Assembly: GCA_009746045.1 (NCBI GenBank)
Contig: RPFO01000310.1
Coordinates: forward strand, 690,234-754,233
Direction of reading: 5' to 3'
Source of the DNA: Mesostigma viride
Taxonomy: Eukaryota; Streptophyta; Mesostigmatophyceae; Mesostigmatales; Mesostigmataceae
DNA length: 64,000 nt
The position numbers and the translations under genes are program-made. How positions within the stretch are numbered: position 1 is the first letter of the stretch; each line of letters opens with the position of its first letter. Under the pieces are notes generated by a model, which worked only from the letters and a program-made list of their open reading frames with translations, was not told the origin of the DNA and did no database searches. Shown here piece after piece: positions 11,249 through 23,099 of the stretch.

Positions 11249-12682
11249 TGTCGCGTTTGCGTGCCATATCATCCTGGACTGGTCATTACCGCTACTTGGA
11301 ATGCATCCACTATCAGCAGTAATCATGTGTGAGATATGCCACCTCCCCCCCCACTATTTAGCTCACAACAACGTGAGAGCAAAAAGTGAAAGAAAGGCAG
11401 CTCACACAAAAGAAGGAAGCCCAAAGAGGGCGTCATTCCAGGCAGCAGCAAAAAAAAAAATAAAATCCAGCTGCTCAAAGATGCTTTTCCAGGATCAGCA
11501 ACAACCTTAACATGCATGCTTTTAAAGGCTTAGCAATAACCCCTTCAATGGCTTTTTACAGGGAAAAGCCTAACCTCTTCAGATGCTTTTGAAGGCCGAA
11601 GCAATAACCTCTTCCTTGTGCTTCCCTGGGTGAAGCAGGAGGAACCCCAGGCTGGCCGGACTGCGGAACCCATCATGGGTTGTTCGTCCGTTTAAAATGA
11701 GAATGAAAGGTGCGGTCCTTTATGGCACCGCCACCTTCATGACAGGCAATCCGGCCCAACCAGCCGATTCTTGAGACCATGCTTTATCATCAAAGCAACC
11801 AAAAGACCTTTCAATTCCAATGAGATACATGACGAATTACAAAGACTGTCGAGTTGTAATGTTGTAGTTATAAGAGCAGCTGTGAGGTCCCTTGGTTGAC
11901 GCCATTGCAGGCCCCTTGTGGCGGCAGTGCCGTGCGCGTGTGTTCCCGACCTAGTTCCTACTGGCATTCTTGCCAACGACGACCAGGGTGCCCGAAGGCC
12001 CTGTCCCTTGTCTCGTTCTCAGTCTTACACACATTCTTAACAAAACCAATACATTGTCATATCCGTCAGTCCATCCTCATGGCAACTGACTGCATGCAAC
12101 CACTCACGGGGGCTGCTCCGGGCTGCTCGAACTATTTCACCCCATGAAGACAACAAACCAGTTGTGAGGGAGAGAAACGGACGAACAACGACCACCATGG
12201 TTCGTTGCTCATCCTTCTATACTGCTCAAAGCTCAAGCCTGGCGGCTGGCGCCACTAGCGCCACTTTAGATATCAGCCAATCATAACATTGTCTAATTTC
12301 CGACAAGCTAAACTTCAAGCTTTATCTGTCAAGCGAACACAAATATACAAGGGCAAATCTATCGGCTATGCCAGGCACCGCCTGGGGCTTCCTTGCATTT
12401 GTGTCTGGTGTCCCACGTTGAAATCCTGAAATTGCACGTCTGCTCAGTGCCTCGCCGGCTTGCTGTGTACCAGCATTCGGCAAACTGCCCTTGTGACGAA
12501 TGTCAGTGAAATTCAGGTCCGCCCAAAAGTTCCGTCAGCAAATTCAGCGGACTTGGCGTGTGAGTACAACTGAGATCCGCGGCGTCAGTACCGGGCCGCG
12601 GTATAGCAACCCGCACAAGGCTGCGGACGTCAGAATTACGCTAGAATCTGAATTGCGGACGTGATAGATCACGGACGCGACA
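11249..12682. mobile_element. TIR element, second unit of the dimer (1,434 bp)
   Basis: This has the same ends and orientation as the unit at 10,167. Two bases (GC) separate them, making the junction acgcgacaGCtgtcgcgt a perfect palindrome. It carries about 350 bp (11,345-11,694) absent from the first unit, beginning with a C run and including an A-rich stretch. The rest (11,695-12,682) matches 10,262-11,246 almost base for base. Confidence 0.6.
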
Positions 12683-12849
12683 ACCAGGTCTAACCCCGCC
12701 GTGCTCTTTCACGTTAAGGATGTCCAAGCCTGGCTCGAACCCCTTAAGAGCAGTAAAGCGCGCACGTGCCCGGCGCATGACGTGATCCACGACAATAATG
12801 AACAGGTATGGGGACAGGACACAACCTTGCCACACCCCGTGGTGAAGCT
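12683..12849 (-). pseudogene. LINE reverse transcriptase, motif upstream of the palm
   Basis: The minus-strand frame contains GVWQGCVLSPYLFII, the conserved G-x-x-QG-x-x-LSP-x-LF box before the catalytic YADD of LINE polymerases. The element is truncated immediately 5' of this box, which abuts the target duplication at 12,850. On the other side it is cut by the TIR dimer at 12,682. Confidence 0.75.
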
Positions 12850-12859
12850 CTGCTCTATT

Positions 12860-15150
12860 GTTTACTATATTTAGTTCCATCGGCCACAAGAATGAACAGG
12901 TTCATGTTGAAAGGACAGGACACAACCTTGCCAACGGCTTGCCTGCCTAGCGGGCGTGGTGGGGTGCTGCCGTGTGGAGTCGTTCAGTTGAGTTGAGTTG
13001 ACTTGAGTTTATTCCCGCGCCGGTGGTCCGACAGGGCTATTAAAAGTGGATCCATAGGCTTGTCCGGCCTTATGGGGGTGGCAAACAAGTGTGGAGTGTG
13101 CATCGACGTGGTCACCCCTCGTACAGCGTGCAGATGACAGCAACTAGGGGGGTGGGCATGCCAGTGCGGGCATTGAAGGACAATCCACAGAGCGTCCCAG
13201 CGGTGGTTTGGAAGCGTTGAGGGCACAGTTGAAGTATTGTTGTTTCAACCCGACATATAGTAGCCTGCAGAATAACGATAGGGATTGATTTGTTCCTCTG
13301 TCTACCTACTCGAGAGATTCCAGGGGACCGGATTTGTTTGCAATGCCATTTAATTTTGGGTTCCCGGCCTCGAGCTTGGCGCTTTGAACCTGGACTGGTC
13401 CGGATCTGACTGGGAAACGCCAGCAAAAGCATGCCAGCAGGTCGACCCCTTGTACTGAGTGCCGATGATAGCCGACTCAGGGAGTGGGTACGCCAGCGCG
13501 AGGTATCGAGTACAGGCCACGGATATCAGGGAGTGTCCCAGCAGTGGTGGGCACAGCCAAGGATAGTTGTTTCAGCCCACATCACCTGCGAACTAAAAAG
13601 AGGGAACTGTACGCATGTTTGCCTCTGGTTACTAACACTACCTCAAGCACAGGCACGCGCAGACGAGGCGGACGCGTCAGATCGGTGAGCTGGCACCAAG
13701 CCCACCCAGCCCGGGCGCGTTATCCCTCCATTGTCTCCCCCTGTCGCTTCCCGCGCCAGGTCGTCGATCACCATTGGACCTTCCAGGACAGGCTCCGTCG
13801 GGGCATGTGCTATCCCTGAGAAGACAGGCGCGTGCCCGGGGGCATGGATTCATCACGCATCTGGGGGCAGATGATCGATCCGCAAAGAGAGCTGGCAGAA
13901 GGTTGTGTTAGCCAAAGTCCCCAAGTCCGTGGGGGAGCTGCGTGTGACGCGGATCAGCAAACAATGTGGGCCGCGGCACCTGCCCTTGTACCACTACATA
14001 GACCGTTTGACGCATGCGCTTTACCATCGATCCCACCCCACTCATTAATTGAGGATTTATGCCCACGTGACGCAGTCATGTGTCTTAATTAATCATTATA
14101 TCATCAGCCAACATGTTCCAGAAAAGGTCTAAACCGGCCCAGCTGGGCCCAGCGCACCCCAGCATGTAGAATATCCTATTATCAGAAAGCGAAATAGAGG
14201 CATGCTCACTTCTAGTATCATGGCACCACCAACATAAAAAATGCACTAGAAGCCAGCTAGTTTGGGCGGTGCATTGATGGAGACAAGAAAAGGTCACCTG
14301 CGACTGTCAGGCTTTCAACGCCGCAGTATCTGCTGAAGGCTTTCCCATGCATGCACTCATGCATTATGACGCATTATGACCACACCATCGATGCTCTCAT
14401 ACCTGGCAGCCGCCCCAGACACCGCATGCCCAAAGGGACATGGGCTGGACACTCCCCACCCCCATGTCACGTGGCCACCCCACCCACCCAGGCAGCGTGG
14501 TCGAAGCTGCAGGCCACACTGGTTAAAGAACTGGGCACTGGGGAAGGCCATGCATGCACTTGCCCATGCAAATACGATCTTGTATGCTTGCACATAGGAC
14601 TGGGACGTACTGGAAAGGGAAGGCAGCGGACCAATCAATTGCATTGCCGGCCATCACCATTACTCTTGAGCTTGCTCGTGCTTCCCTGGTTGTGCAATGC
14701 CCACCTCGGGCCGGACCAGCTCCGCTTTCATAAATGGCTTGGCCACTTTGGTAGAGGCACAGCAGCGGCTTGTGTTAAACCCACTAACCGGTATTCCGTA
14801 TCTACCAGTCAGGTGAGCCCTGACACTAACCTGTACGGCTCCGGGGGGCCAAGCCTTTCTCAGTTACCGGCAGGCGCTTACTTGGCTGGTCAGACGTCTT
14901 CCGTTTGAATGTTTTAATGAAAACCACAACAACCCCAGTCCCCCCTCCTTTCCATGAGGGTCATCAGTGCTGAATCATCCCACTCCTTGTAGTGCAACCC
15001 AGGCCAGGATGAAGACCAAAAGTCTCCCTCTTCCCACCGTATGACCTAGGGTCCCATGATGCGCAGCTGAGGCTGATGTCATAGCTCCCAAACTGCTGGC
15101 CTCTTTTCTGCGCATGCAGCCCTGCTGAAGCCAGTGCATGGAATATGTGG
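12860..15150. other. Intergenic sequence, no supported gene
   Basis: The sequence matches 38,500-39,020 and 39,374-41,700 of copy 2. It starts with one unit of the 82-bp family seen expanded at 38,490-38,990, then four or five GAGTT units where copy 2 has a long array. Open frames such as 14,351-14,908 (185 codons) are not conserved in frame in copy 2. I see no protein motif or RNA gene here. Confidence 0.6.
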
Positions 15151-15154
15151 GGTC

Positions 15155-15835
15155 CCGTGTGACCAGTCAGGATGTTGGGTGGAGCTGTAGTTGCATGATG
15201 AACAGGCGGAGAGTGCTCTATCATGCGCCAATGTGAGGTCGGGTGTTATACAAGTTGCGATGTTGGGTGGAGCTGTGGTTGCGTGACGAACAGGCGGAGA
15301 ATGCTCTATCATACGCCAATGTGAGGTCGTGTGTTATACCAGTCAGCATGTTGGGTGGAGCTGTAGTTGCGTGACGAACAGGTGGAGAATGCTCTATCAT
15401 ACGCCAATGTGAGGTCGGGTGTTATACCAGTCAGGATGTTGGGTGGAGCTGTGGTTGCGTGACAAACAGGTGGAGAATGCTCTATCATACGCCAATGTGA
15501 GGTCGGGTGTTATACCAGTCAGCATGTTGGGTGGAGCTGTAGTTGCGTGACCAACAGGTGGAGAATGCTCTATCATACGCCAATGTGAGGTCAGGTGTTA
15601 TACCAGTCAGCATGTTGGGTGGAGCTGTGGTTGCGTGACAAACAGGCGGAGAATGCTCTATCATACGCCAATGTGAGGTCGGGTGTTATACCAGTCAGCA
15701 TGTTGGGTGGAGCTGTAGTTGCGTGACAAACAGGCGGATGAATGCTCTATCATACGCCAATGTGAGGTCGGGTGTTATACCAGTCAGCATGTTGGGTGGA
15801 GCTGTATAGTTGCGTGACACGCGGGTGGAGAATGC
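15155..15835. repeat. 88-bp minisatellite, about 7.5 units
   Basis: The unit contains atgctctatcatacgcc and ttgggtggagctgt. Starts of the first motif at 15,213, 15,301, 15,389 and 15,477 give a constant 88-bp period. Small differences (acgaacagg, acaaacagg) distinguish units. Copy 2 carries the same array at 41,705-42,640 with more units. It is not coding, since 88 is not a multiple of three. Confidence 0.95.
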
Positions 15836-16129
15836 AACTATCTGTGGCTCTTGCTTGAGGAGTGCCAGAAGAGCAGGTGAGGACATGGGGACGAAGCGAT
15901 AGTGTCGAGGGGGGCGGCATGGGGGTGACAAGCATGTCCTGCTCAGGTGCAGAGGAAACAATCGCAAGGAAGAAGCATTCAAACGACAAAACAAAGACCT
16001 TTCCCCGGAAATATTTGGAGACTTTTGCTGTGTCAGCACAATGTGCCAAGGAATCATGCAAGGAAGGTTTAACCAGGTCTACTTCATCAACATTCCTGCC
16101 TTTGTACCCTTGCTAAGGGAAAAGGGGAA

Positions 16130-17320
16130 AACTCCAGGTTCAGGCCATAAGAAATTAAGGGGGTGCTGGCAAGCAGATGAATGCCACCGCAAGGGGACCA
16201 AACAAACTACCCGATGAAGCACACAGGTTCAGGCCATAAGAAAGGGGGTGCTGGCAAGCAGATGAATGCCACCGCAAGGGGACCAAACAAACTACCCGAT
16301 GAAGCACACAGGTTCAGGCCATAAGAAAGGGGATGCTGGCAAGCAGATGATCCCCACCGCAAGGGGACCAAACAAACTACCCGATGAAGCACACAGGTTC
16401 AGGCCATAAGAAAGGGGATGCTGGCAAGCAGATGAATGCCACCGCAAGGGGACCAAACAAACTACCCGATGAAGCACACAGGTTCAGGCCATAAGAAAGG
16501 GGGTGCTGGCAAGCAGATGAACGCCACCGCAAGGGGACCAAACAAACTACCCAATGAAGCACACAGGTTCAGGCCATAAGAAAGGGGGTGCTGGCAAGCA
16601 GATGCATGCCACCGCAAGGGGACCAAACAAACTACCCGATGAAGCACACAGGTTCAGGCCATAAGAAAGGGGATGCTGGCAAGCAGATGCATGCCACCGC
16701 AAGGGGACCAAACAAACTACCCGATGAAGCACAGAGGTTCAGGCCATAAGAAAGGGGATGCTGGCAAGCAGATGCATGCCACCGCAAGGGGACCAAACAA
16801 ACTACCCGATGAAGCACAGAGGTTCAGGCCATAAGAAAGGGGATGCTGGCAAGCAGATGAATGCCACCGCAAGGGGACCAAACAAACTACCCGATGAAGC
16901 ACACAGGTTCAGGCCATAAGAAAGGGGGTGCTGGCAAGCAGATGAACGCCACCGCAAGGGGACCAAACAAACTACCCGATGAAGCACACAGGTTCAGGCC
17001 ATAAGAAAGGGGATGCTGGCAAGCAGATGAATGCCACCGCAAGGGGACCAAACATACTACCCGATGAAGCACACAGGTTCAGGCCATAAGGAAGGGGACG
17101 CTGGCAAGCAGATGAATGCCACCGCAACGGGACCAAACAAACTACCCGATGAAGCACACAGGTTCAGGCCATAAGAAAGGGGGTGCTGGCAAGCAGATGA
17201 ATGCCACCGCAAGGGGACCAAACAAACTACCCGATGAAGCACACAGGTTCAGGCCATAAGGAAGGGGACGCTGGCAAGCAGATGAATGCCACCGCAAGGG
17301 GACCAAGCTACCCAATGAAG
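16130..17320. repeat. 85-bp minisatellite, about 14 units, expanded only in copy 1
   Basis: The unit runs from aggttcaggccataag through ccaccgcaaggggacc to ctacccgatgaagcac. The period is exactly 85 bp over about 1.2 kb. Copy 2 has a single unit (about 42,935-43,020). The serial 61-codon minus-strand frames are spaced every 85 bp, a consequence of the repeat and not genes. Confidence 0.95.
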
Positions 17321-17337
17321 GAAACAGGCAGGGTCGC

Positions 17338-18735
17338 TCATCTAAGCAGCCTAGCCCTCAGCAGTACCTGATCCTGTCGCTGGCTAACCAAGGCATGCTG
17401 CAATACGTTTGGAACCCATCGAAGCAGCCTAGCCCTCAGCGGTACCTGATCCCGTCGCTGGCTCACCAAGGCATGCTGCAATACGTTTGGAACCCATCGA
17501 AGCAGCCTAGCCCTCAGCGGTACCTGATCCCGTCGCTGGCTAACCAAGGCATGCTGCAATACGTTTGGAACCCATCGAAGCAGCCTAGCCCTCAGCGGTA
17601 CCTGATCCCGTCGCTGGCTGACCAAGGCATGCTGCAATACGTTTGGAACCCATCGAAGCAGCCTGGCCCTCAGCGGTACCTGATCCCGTCGCTGGCTTAC
17701 CAAGGCATGCTGCAATACGTTTGGAACCCATCGAAGCAGCCTGGCCCTCAGCGGTACCTGATCCCGTCGCTGGCTAACCAACGCATGCTGCAATACGTCT
17801 GGAACCCATCGAAGCAGCCTAGCCCTCAGCGGTACCTGATCCCGTCGCTGGCTAACCAACGCATGCTGCAATACGTTTGGAACCCATCGAAGCAGCCTGG
17901 CCCTCAGCGGTACCTGATCCCGTCGCTGGCTCACCAAGGCATGCTGCAATACGTTTGGAACCCATCCAAGCAGCCTAGCCCTCAGCGGTACCTGATCCCG
18001 TCGCTGGCTCACCAAGGCATGCTGCAATACGTTTGGAACCCATCGAAGCAGGCTAGCCCTCAGCGGTACCTGATCCCGTTGCTGGCTCACCGAGGCATGC
18101 TTCAATACGTTTGGAACCCATCGAAGCAGCCTGGCCCTCAGCGGTACCTGATCCCGTCGCTGGCTGACCAAGGCATGCTGCAATACGTTTGGAACCCATC
18201 TAAGCAGCCTGGCCCTCAGCGGTACCTGATCCCGTCGCTGGCTAACCAAGGCATGCTGCAATACGTTTGGAACCCATCGAAGCAGCCTGGCCCTCAGCCG
18301 TACCTGATCCCGTCGCTGGCTAACCAAGGCATGCTGCAATACGTTTGGAACCCATCGAAGCAGCCTGGCCCTCAGCGGTACCTGATCCCGTCGCTGGCTC
18401 ACCAAGGCATGCAGCAATACGTTTGGAACCCATCGAAGCAGCCTGGCCCTCAGTGGTACCTGATCCCGTCGCTGGCTCACCGAGGCATGCCGCAATACGT
18501 TTGGAACCCATCGAAGCAGCCTGGCCCTCAGCGGTACCTGATCCCGTCGCTGGCTCACCAAGGCATGCTGCAATACGTTTGGAACCCATCGAAGCAGCCT
18601 AGCCCTCAGCGGTACCTGATCCCGTCGCTGGCTCACCAAGGCATGCTGCAATACGTTTGGAACCCATCGAAGCAGCCTGGCCCTCAGCGGTACCTGATCC
18701 CGTCGCTGGCTTACCGAGGCATGCTGCATGGTTTT
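17338..18735. repeat. 78-bp minisatellite, about 18 units, expanded only in copy 1
   Basis: The unit includes atgctgcaatacgtttgg and ccctcagcggtacctga. Because 78 is a multiple of three and the unit has no stop in several frames, long frames open on both strands (465 codons plus, 488 codons minus). Copy 2 has about one unit at 43,025-43,105, where no frame survives. I read this as a recent non-coding expansion. A translated 26-residue repeat protein cannot be fully excluded. Confidence 0.9.
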
Positions 18736-20950
18736 GGAAGCCGGGCCCTGCCTGGAATGGGGAGGTGTCAAGGAGGAAGGGAGGGGGGATGAAAGAGAGC
18801 GCAATGCGAGGCTGGTTAATCAACGTGTCATAATGCCGGTGTAACGCCCAGCATCACAATATCATCTCTCCTGCATGGCGAGGCAGAGTTCTTTCACAAC
18901 TGTCCTCAGACTAACACGACGGGAGAACAGGATACTAAGATTGCTCGGATCAGCATAGCCAAAAACGAAATAAGCGCACTTTTTCGGAATGGACTATCAG
19001 TCTACCGCACCTTGAAAGATCGGCGCCCCATGTCAGTATACCAACCTGCAATGGCGTCATCCGAAGCGTTGCCTTAACTTTTCCGTGCAAAGCTGCGGAC
19101 AGGACAGCATTCATGCAGGTGCCATCCGGATAGCAAGCAACCTTGCCGGGATGATAAACCTCCAATAACGACGAGACCGTGTCCTGCCATGACAGCAGTG
19201 CCTCTCAGAATTCCACAGAGAAACAAACATATTGCCAACAGCAACGTGCAGCACAGAATTTGAAATGGGCTTTCTGTGACGCACAACGATTGTAATGCCG
19301 CGGCAAACTGGGCAGACCGCAAAACCCAGGTTGTGCTCTGGCGGCGATCTCGAGGACATGACCCGTGATGACTGGAAATACGTAGCTCATAAGGCGAGCA
19401 GGGAACAGCGAAGAGCAACGTACGTTTTTACTTGCAAGAGTAGCGCACCCATTCCCGTCCTCAAAGCATATGGATTGATTCATGGATTGATTAATGGATT
19501 ATTGCTTTTCGTCGGCTGGCTTCAAGCATACACTGCAGTACCAAACTATTTCACTGCAATATGGGACTTGCGGGACCATCAGGCCGGCCGGTACGGTGGG
19601 GCGGATCCTCTACGCTTCCATAGCAACCTCTTTTGCATTGAGAGGCTTTTTACAACCGCCAGTGTACATAGTGATATCGATACCGGCAAGGCGGCAACCT
19701 TAGCCTGCCATTTCTTCCCTGTCGGGTTGTGTATCTGTGGTGCACGGATGCATCGAGTGCTTAGTCGACGTGCATGCCCGATGGCATCGGGAGCAAAAAC
19801 TTCTGATCTTGCGCATGTCACGTGCCTCGGTGCCACGCGCCACACGGTCCAGGCGCTGCCAGCGCATCGCCACCGAGGTACGTGCAACTTTATCCAAAGA
19901 CAGGCAGAATAATTCGCGCGCTAAGCTTACGGTCAGTAGTCAGGGGCTGCCGACCGTAATCTAAAGCAAATTCGATGGCGCTGGGGACGCCAAGGAAACG
20001 GAAAGACTAATGTTCTTTGCGAGTGAAATATACATCGCTTCCCCCGTCCCTTTCTCGGACTTCAATTTGTCTACAAATTAGTAGGACTTTCAATTCGCAC
20101 GAAGCACGGGGACCAGCCTGAAAGTCACAGTGAAATACGCCGACCCAAATTAAATTCGGCTGGAAGCCGACAGGTGATTTGGCTCGCCGTACCGTGTCGA
20201 GCCAGTAGATTATTCACATTCTGGTGACCTTCCATTTATGGTCTATATCCGTCGTCAACTCACACGCAGGGCTCCGACAAGGGCCGGGGGACAACGCACG
20301 ATAGTGGTCAAGAGGTGGCGTGGAACTGTGGATGCTGAGTGCTAGCCAGACCGTTCCCTGCCCTCTAAACATAAGATAAAACAGCTGTGAATAGGTAAAG
20401 GGGCTGCAAAGTTTTGCAATGCCATGCCTCGCATCGGCGAATAGCGGGGCGCGAGTAAGGCGGAACGATAAGGCTACCAAGCCTAGAACTCCTGGACTGC
20501 CGTCGGCTTGCTACCGCGTTCTCGTCTCTGAATAATGGTAAGAGACGGAGATATTGGCTGGTGCGTGCGTAACGTCCCGCACCCCCCCTGCACCTTGCAA
20601 GTCTGGCCTGCTGTACTGGAACATGCTTACCCCTGTCGGTAGCGCATGCAAGCAAGCTGCATGGGGTGCCTTGAGTTACTACTTGTTTTCTTAACTGCCT
20701 CAAACTCCCATTCCGGTCATTCCTCCCTGACTGTCTTTTCTTCTTGGTTGTATTTACTATCACATGTACGAAATCACTGTTTTAATCTTTCCCTTGGGAC
20801 ATTGAGAGGCACACCTCGGTTGTTGTGAGGTGGTATTCCTAAATTTGTCATATGTCAGGGATTGCTTTGGGCCAATGCTGGGAGCTAGACCTCTCAGAGG
20901 TGCAAGCTAAGGGCAAGCATGCATCAGTGAATGTGGTGCACGTGTGTCTC
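18735..20950. other. Intergenic sequence; a weak 205-codon frame at 19,295-19,912
   Basis: The block is well conserved with 43,110-45,170. A plus-strand frame (19,295-19,912) shares a core with a 242-codon frame in copy 2 (43,773-44,501). The shared core begins GLLLFVGWLQAYTAVPNYF. Several 1-2 base differences shift the frame between copies, and I recognise no family. I do not call a gene. It could hold 5' regulatory sequence or a first exon for gene B, whose start codon I could not find. Confidence 0.45.
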
Positions 20951-20959
20951 ATCGCTCGC

Positions 20960-21815
20960 TTGGCCAGCATGCCTGGTTCCTGTGGATGCTGAGGGCAAGC
21001 ATGGACCAGCGCATGTGCTGCACGTGTCTCATCGCTTGCTTGGCCAGCATGCCTGGTTCCTGCGGATGCTGAGGGCAAGCATGGACCAGCGCATGGGGTG
21101 AATGTGTGTCTCATCGCTTGCTTGGCCCGCATGCCTGGTTCCTGTGGATGCTGAGGGCAAGCATGGACCAGCGCATGGGGTGCACGTGTGTCTCATCGCT
21201 TGCTTGGCCAGCATGCCTGGTTCCTGTGGATGCTGAGGGCAAGCATGGACCAGCGCATGGGGTGCGCGTGTGTCTCATCGCTTGCTTGGCCAGCATGACT
21301 GGTTCCTGTGGATGCTGAGGGCAAGCATGGACCAGCGCATGCATGGGGTGCACGTGTGTCTCATCGCTTGCTTGGCCAGCTTGCCTGGTTCCTGTGGATG
21401 CTGAGGGCAAGCATGGACCAGCGAATTGGGTGCACGTGTGTCTCATCGCTTGCTTGGCCAGCATGCCTGGTTCCTGTGGATGCTGAGGGCAAGCATGGAC
21501 CAGCGCATGGGGTGCACGTGTGTCTCATCGCTTGCTTGGCCAGCATGCCTGGTTCCTGTGGATGCTGAGGGCAAGCATGGACCAACGAATGCATGGGGTG
21601 CACGTGTGTCTCATCGCTTGCTTGGCCAGCTTGCCTGGTTCCTGTGGATGCTGAGGGCAAGCATGGACCAGCGAATTGGGTGCACGTGTGTCTCATCGCT
21701 TGCTTGGCCAGCATGACTGGTTCCTGTGGATGCTGAGGGCAAGCATGGACCAGCGCATGGGGTGCACGTGTGTCTCATCGCTTGCTTGGCCAGCATGCCT
21801 GGTTCCTGTGGATGC
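20960..21815. repeat. 82-bp minisatellite, about 10 units
   Basis: The unit contains cttgcttggccagcatgcc and tcctgtggatgctgagg. Spacing is 80 to 86 bp, mostly 82. Copy 2 has about two units (45,195-45,350). The part tcctgtggatgctgac is also found about 100 bp upstream of nearly every ankyrin exon, so the array seems to have grown out of the intron part of the ankyrin module. Frames on both strands are by-products. Confidence 0.93.
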
Positions 21816-21887
21816 TGACATACGTGCACGCATGCTGTGGGCTGTGTGATTGGAACATGTTGGGATTCCTGTCGCTGCTGCATTCAG

Positions 21888-21983
21888 GCCGACAACCCGC
21901 TGCACAAGGCATCCGTGGAAGGCAGTTTGGATGTCGTCCGGCAACTCCTCGCGAGTGGTGCAGACATAGAGGCCAAGGATAAG
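21888..21983 (+). CDS. Gene B ankyrin-repeat exon 1 (32 codons)
   Basis: The acceptor is cattcag, the donor gtcagtg, and the exon is phase 0 at both ends. It encodes one ankyrin repeat with NPLHKAS, LDVVRQLL and SGADIEAK. At 32 codons it is one residue short of the usual 33, because the first loop is deleted by a codon relative to its partner at 45,434. This is the first ankyrin exon I can find in gene B. The upstream start exon is not identified. Confidence 0.75.
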
Positions 21984-23099
21984 GTCAGTGCAGTTTTTAG
22001 TGGTCTACTGGCTGTGGTTTTCCCCAATCGTTACGCAAATTTGAAGGATTGCAATGCGCATAATCATTGAGCAGAAACTAGAGAGCAGGCCTGCCCACGC
22101 TTTCCCCCCACTTGCATGCCCCTGTAATCGAGGTTTGCTTGCAAAGAATATTGAAGGCTGCTGGCCAGATGAATGCTACGGACCCAGACGCTAAACATGG
22201 TTTTTCAACGAATGACCATTGCAAGAGTTTATGTAGCTGCTTGTCTGTGTCGTCTGACAGCGCCCAATCATCCACAGATGGCTCCACACCCTTGAATTGT
22301 CCTCTTTCCAATTACAGATACCTGGGAAGGATGAGCAGCTCATTGTGAGCAGCTCAGATATCGGCTCATTTTCTAAAGCTTGCGATCTATGTCACCTGCC
22401 CAGTGGGCTCTTGCTTGTTAGGTGCATTGTCGCATCACCAAGGCTTGACCTTGGCTGTCATTGAGCCATGCTGTTGAGGTCATGCCATGCAGGACAGCAC
22501 CACGCACCGTGTCTGCCAGTATAAACTGAGTTTCTGCCATCCTTGTACTCCTGTTTGCATTACATCCCACTAATCCCAGAAACGCTTCGATTTGACTTCT
22601 GCCCAGGACAGCCGCTTGCTTGAGCTCATGTGCAGGGCAGACACCTGTCGGTATCCTGGTGCAAACATAAACAGGTCTTTCCCAATCCTTTTTGTTGGCG
22701 GCACTCCGATCACGCATTCCAAGCGCATCCCATCCCCTTCCACTGCGCACAATTTTACCTGCCCTTTGCTCGTCTGCTCTGTTATCTGAGTCAAGTTTTG
22801 CTGCATTCATGTGCTGTGCGTTCCAGCATCGACGTGGGTGGTAATCCTGAGTACGAGGGGAAGCTAGGCAGTTATCATTAAGCTAGTAGTATGCTACAAC
22901 TACTTAGGTTAAGGAGGTCATTATCTCAAGAGTGTATTGATTAGTCCCGGTAGCTACCATGTATCATGCGGTCCGCGTGGGTAAGGGCTCATCCATCCCT
23001 GAGCAAGGATGCTTGGTTACTGTGAATGCTGACATGCAAGTGTGTTGGGTTGTGCACGGTTGCCGTGTCACGACCGCTATCTATGGGCGCTGCCCTCAG
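21984..23099 (+). other. Intron of gene B after ankyrin exon 1
   Basis: Non-coding. It matches 45,533-46,534 plus 47,420-47,546 in copy 2, where the 885-bp palindromic element is inserted at the point corresponding to about 22,982 (gggtaagggctc here). This uninterrupted allele defines the insertion site and its 5-bp duplication GTAAG. Confidence 0.65.

Larger units (their letters stand above)
9138..12849 (-). mobile_element. 5'-truncated LINE (non-LTR retrotransposon), copy 1 only
   Basis: The element reads on the minus strand. Its 3' end at 9,138 is an AT-rich tail (taaattaaatt on the plus strand). Its 5' end, at 12,849, starts inside the reverse transcriptase. The 10-bp CTGCTCTATT flanks both ends (9,128-9,137 and 12,850-12,859) and occurs as a single site in the duplicate at about 38,494, which fits a target-site duplication. 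The reverse transcriptase is split by a dimeric TIR element at 10,167-12,682 and is frameshifted, so it is dead. Confidence 0.8.

Noticed and set aside
10167-12682. TIR dimer as an intron of the reverse transcriptase
   Set aside because: The ends are not GT-AG, the element is duplicated, and joining the flanks does not restore the frame.
14351-14908. 185-codon plus-strand frame in the intergenic region
   Set aside because: The copy 2 counterpart (40,800-41,310) is frameshifted several times and no domain is recognisable.
16130-17320. Regular 85-bp array as a possible CRISPR or small-peptide array
   Set aside because: There are no distinct spacers: the entire unit is repeated. The 61-codon frames recur only because of the period. 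The host is eukaryotic.
17338-18804. A 488-codon minus-strand and a 465-codon plus-strand frame as repeat-protein genes
   Set aside because: They follow from a 78-bp tandem repeat with no stops in several frames; copy 2 has one unit and no frame. Kept only as a low-probability finding.
20848-21944. Frames on both strands through the 82-bp array (up to 117 codons)
   Set aside because: Repeat artefact with no start context, domain or conservation in the two-unit copy 2.
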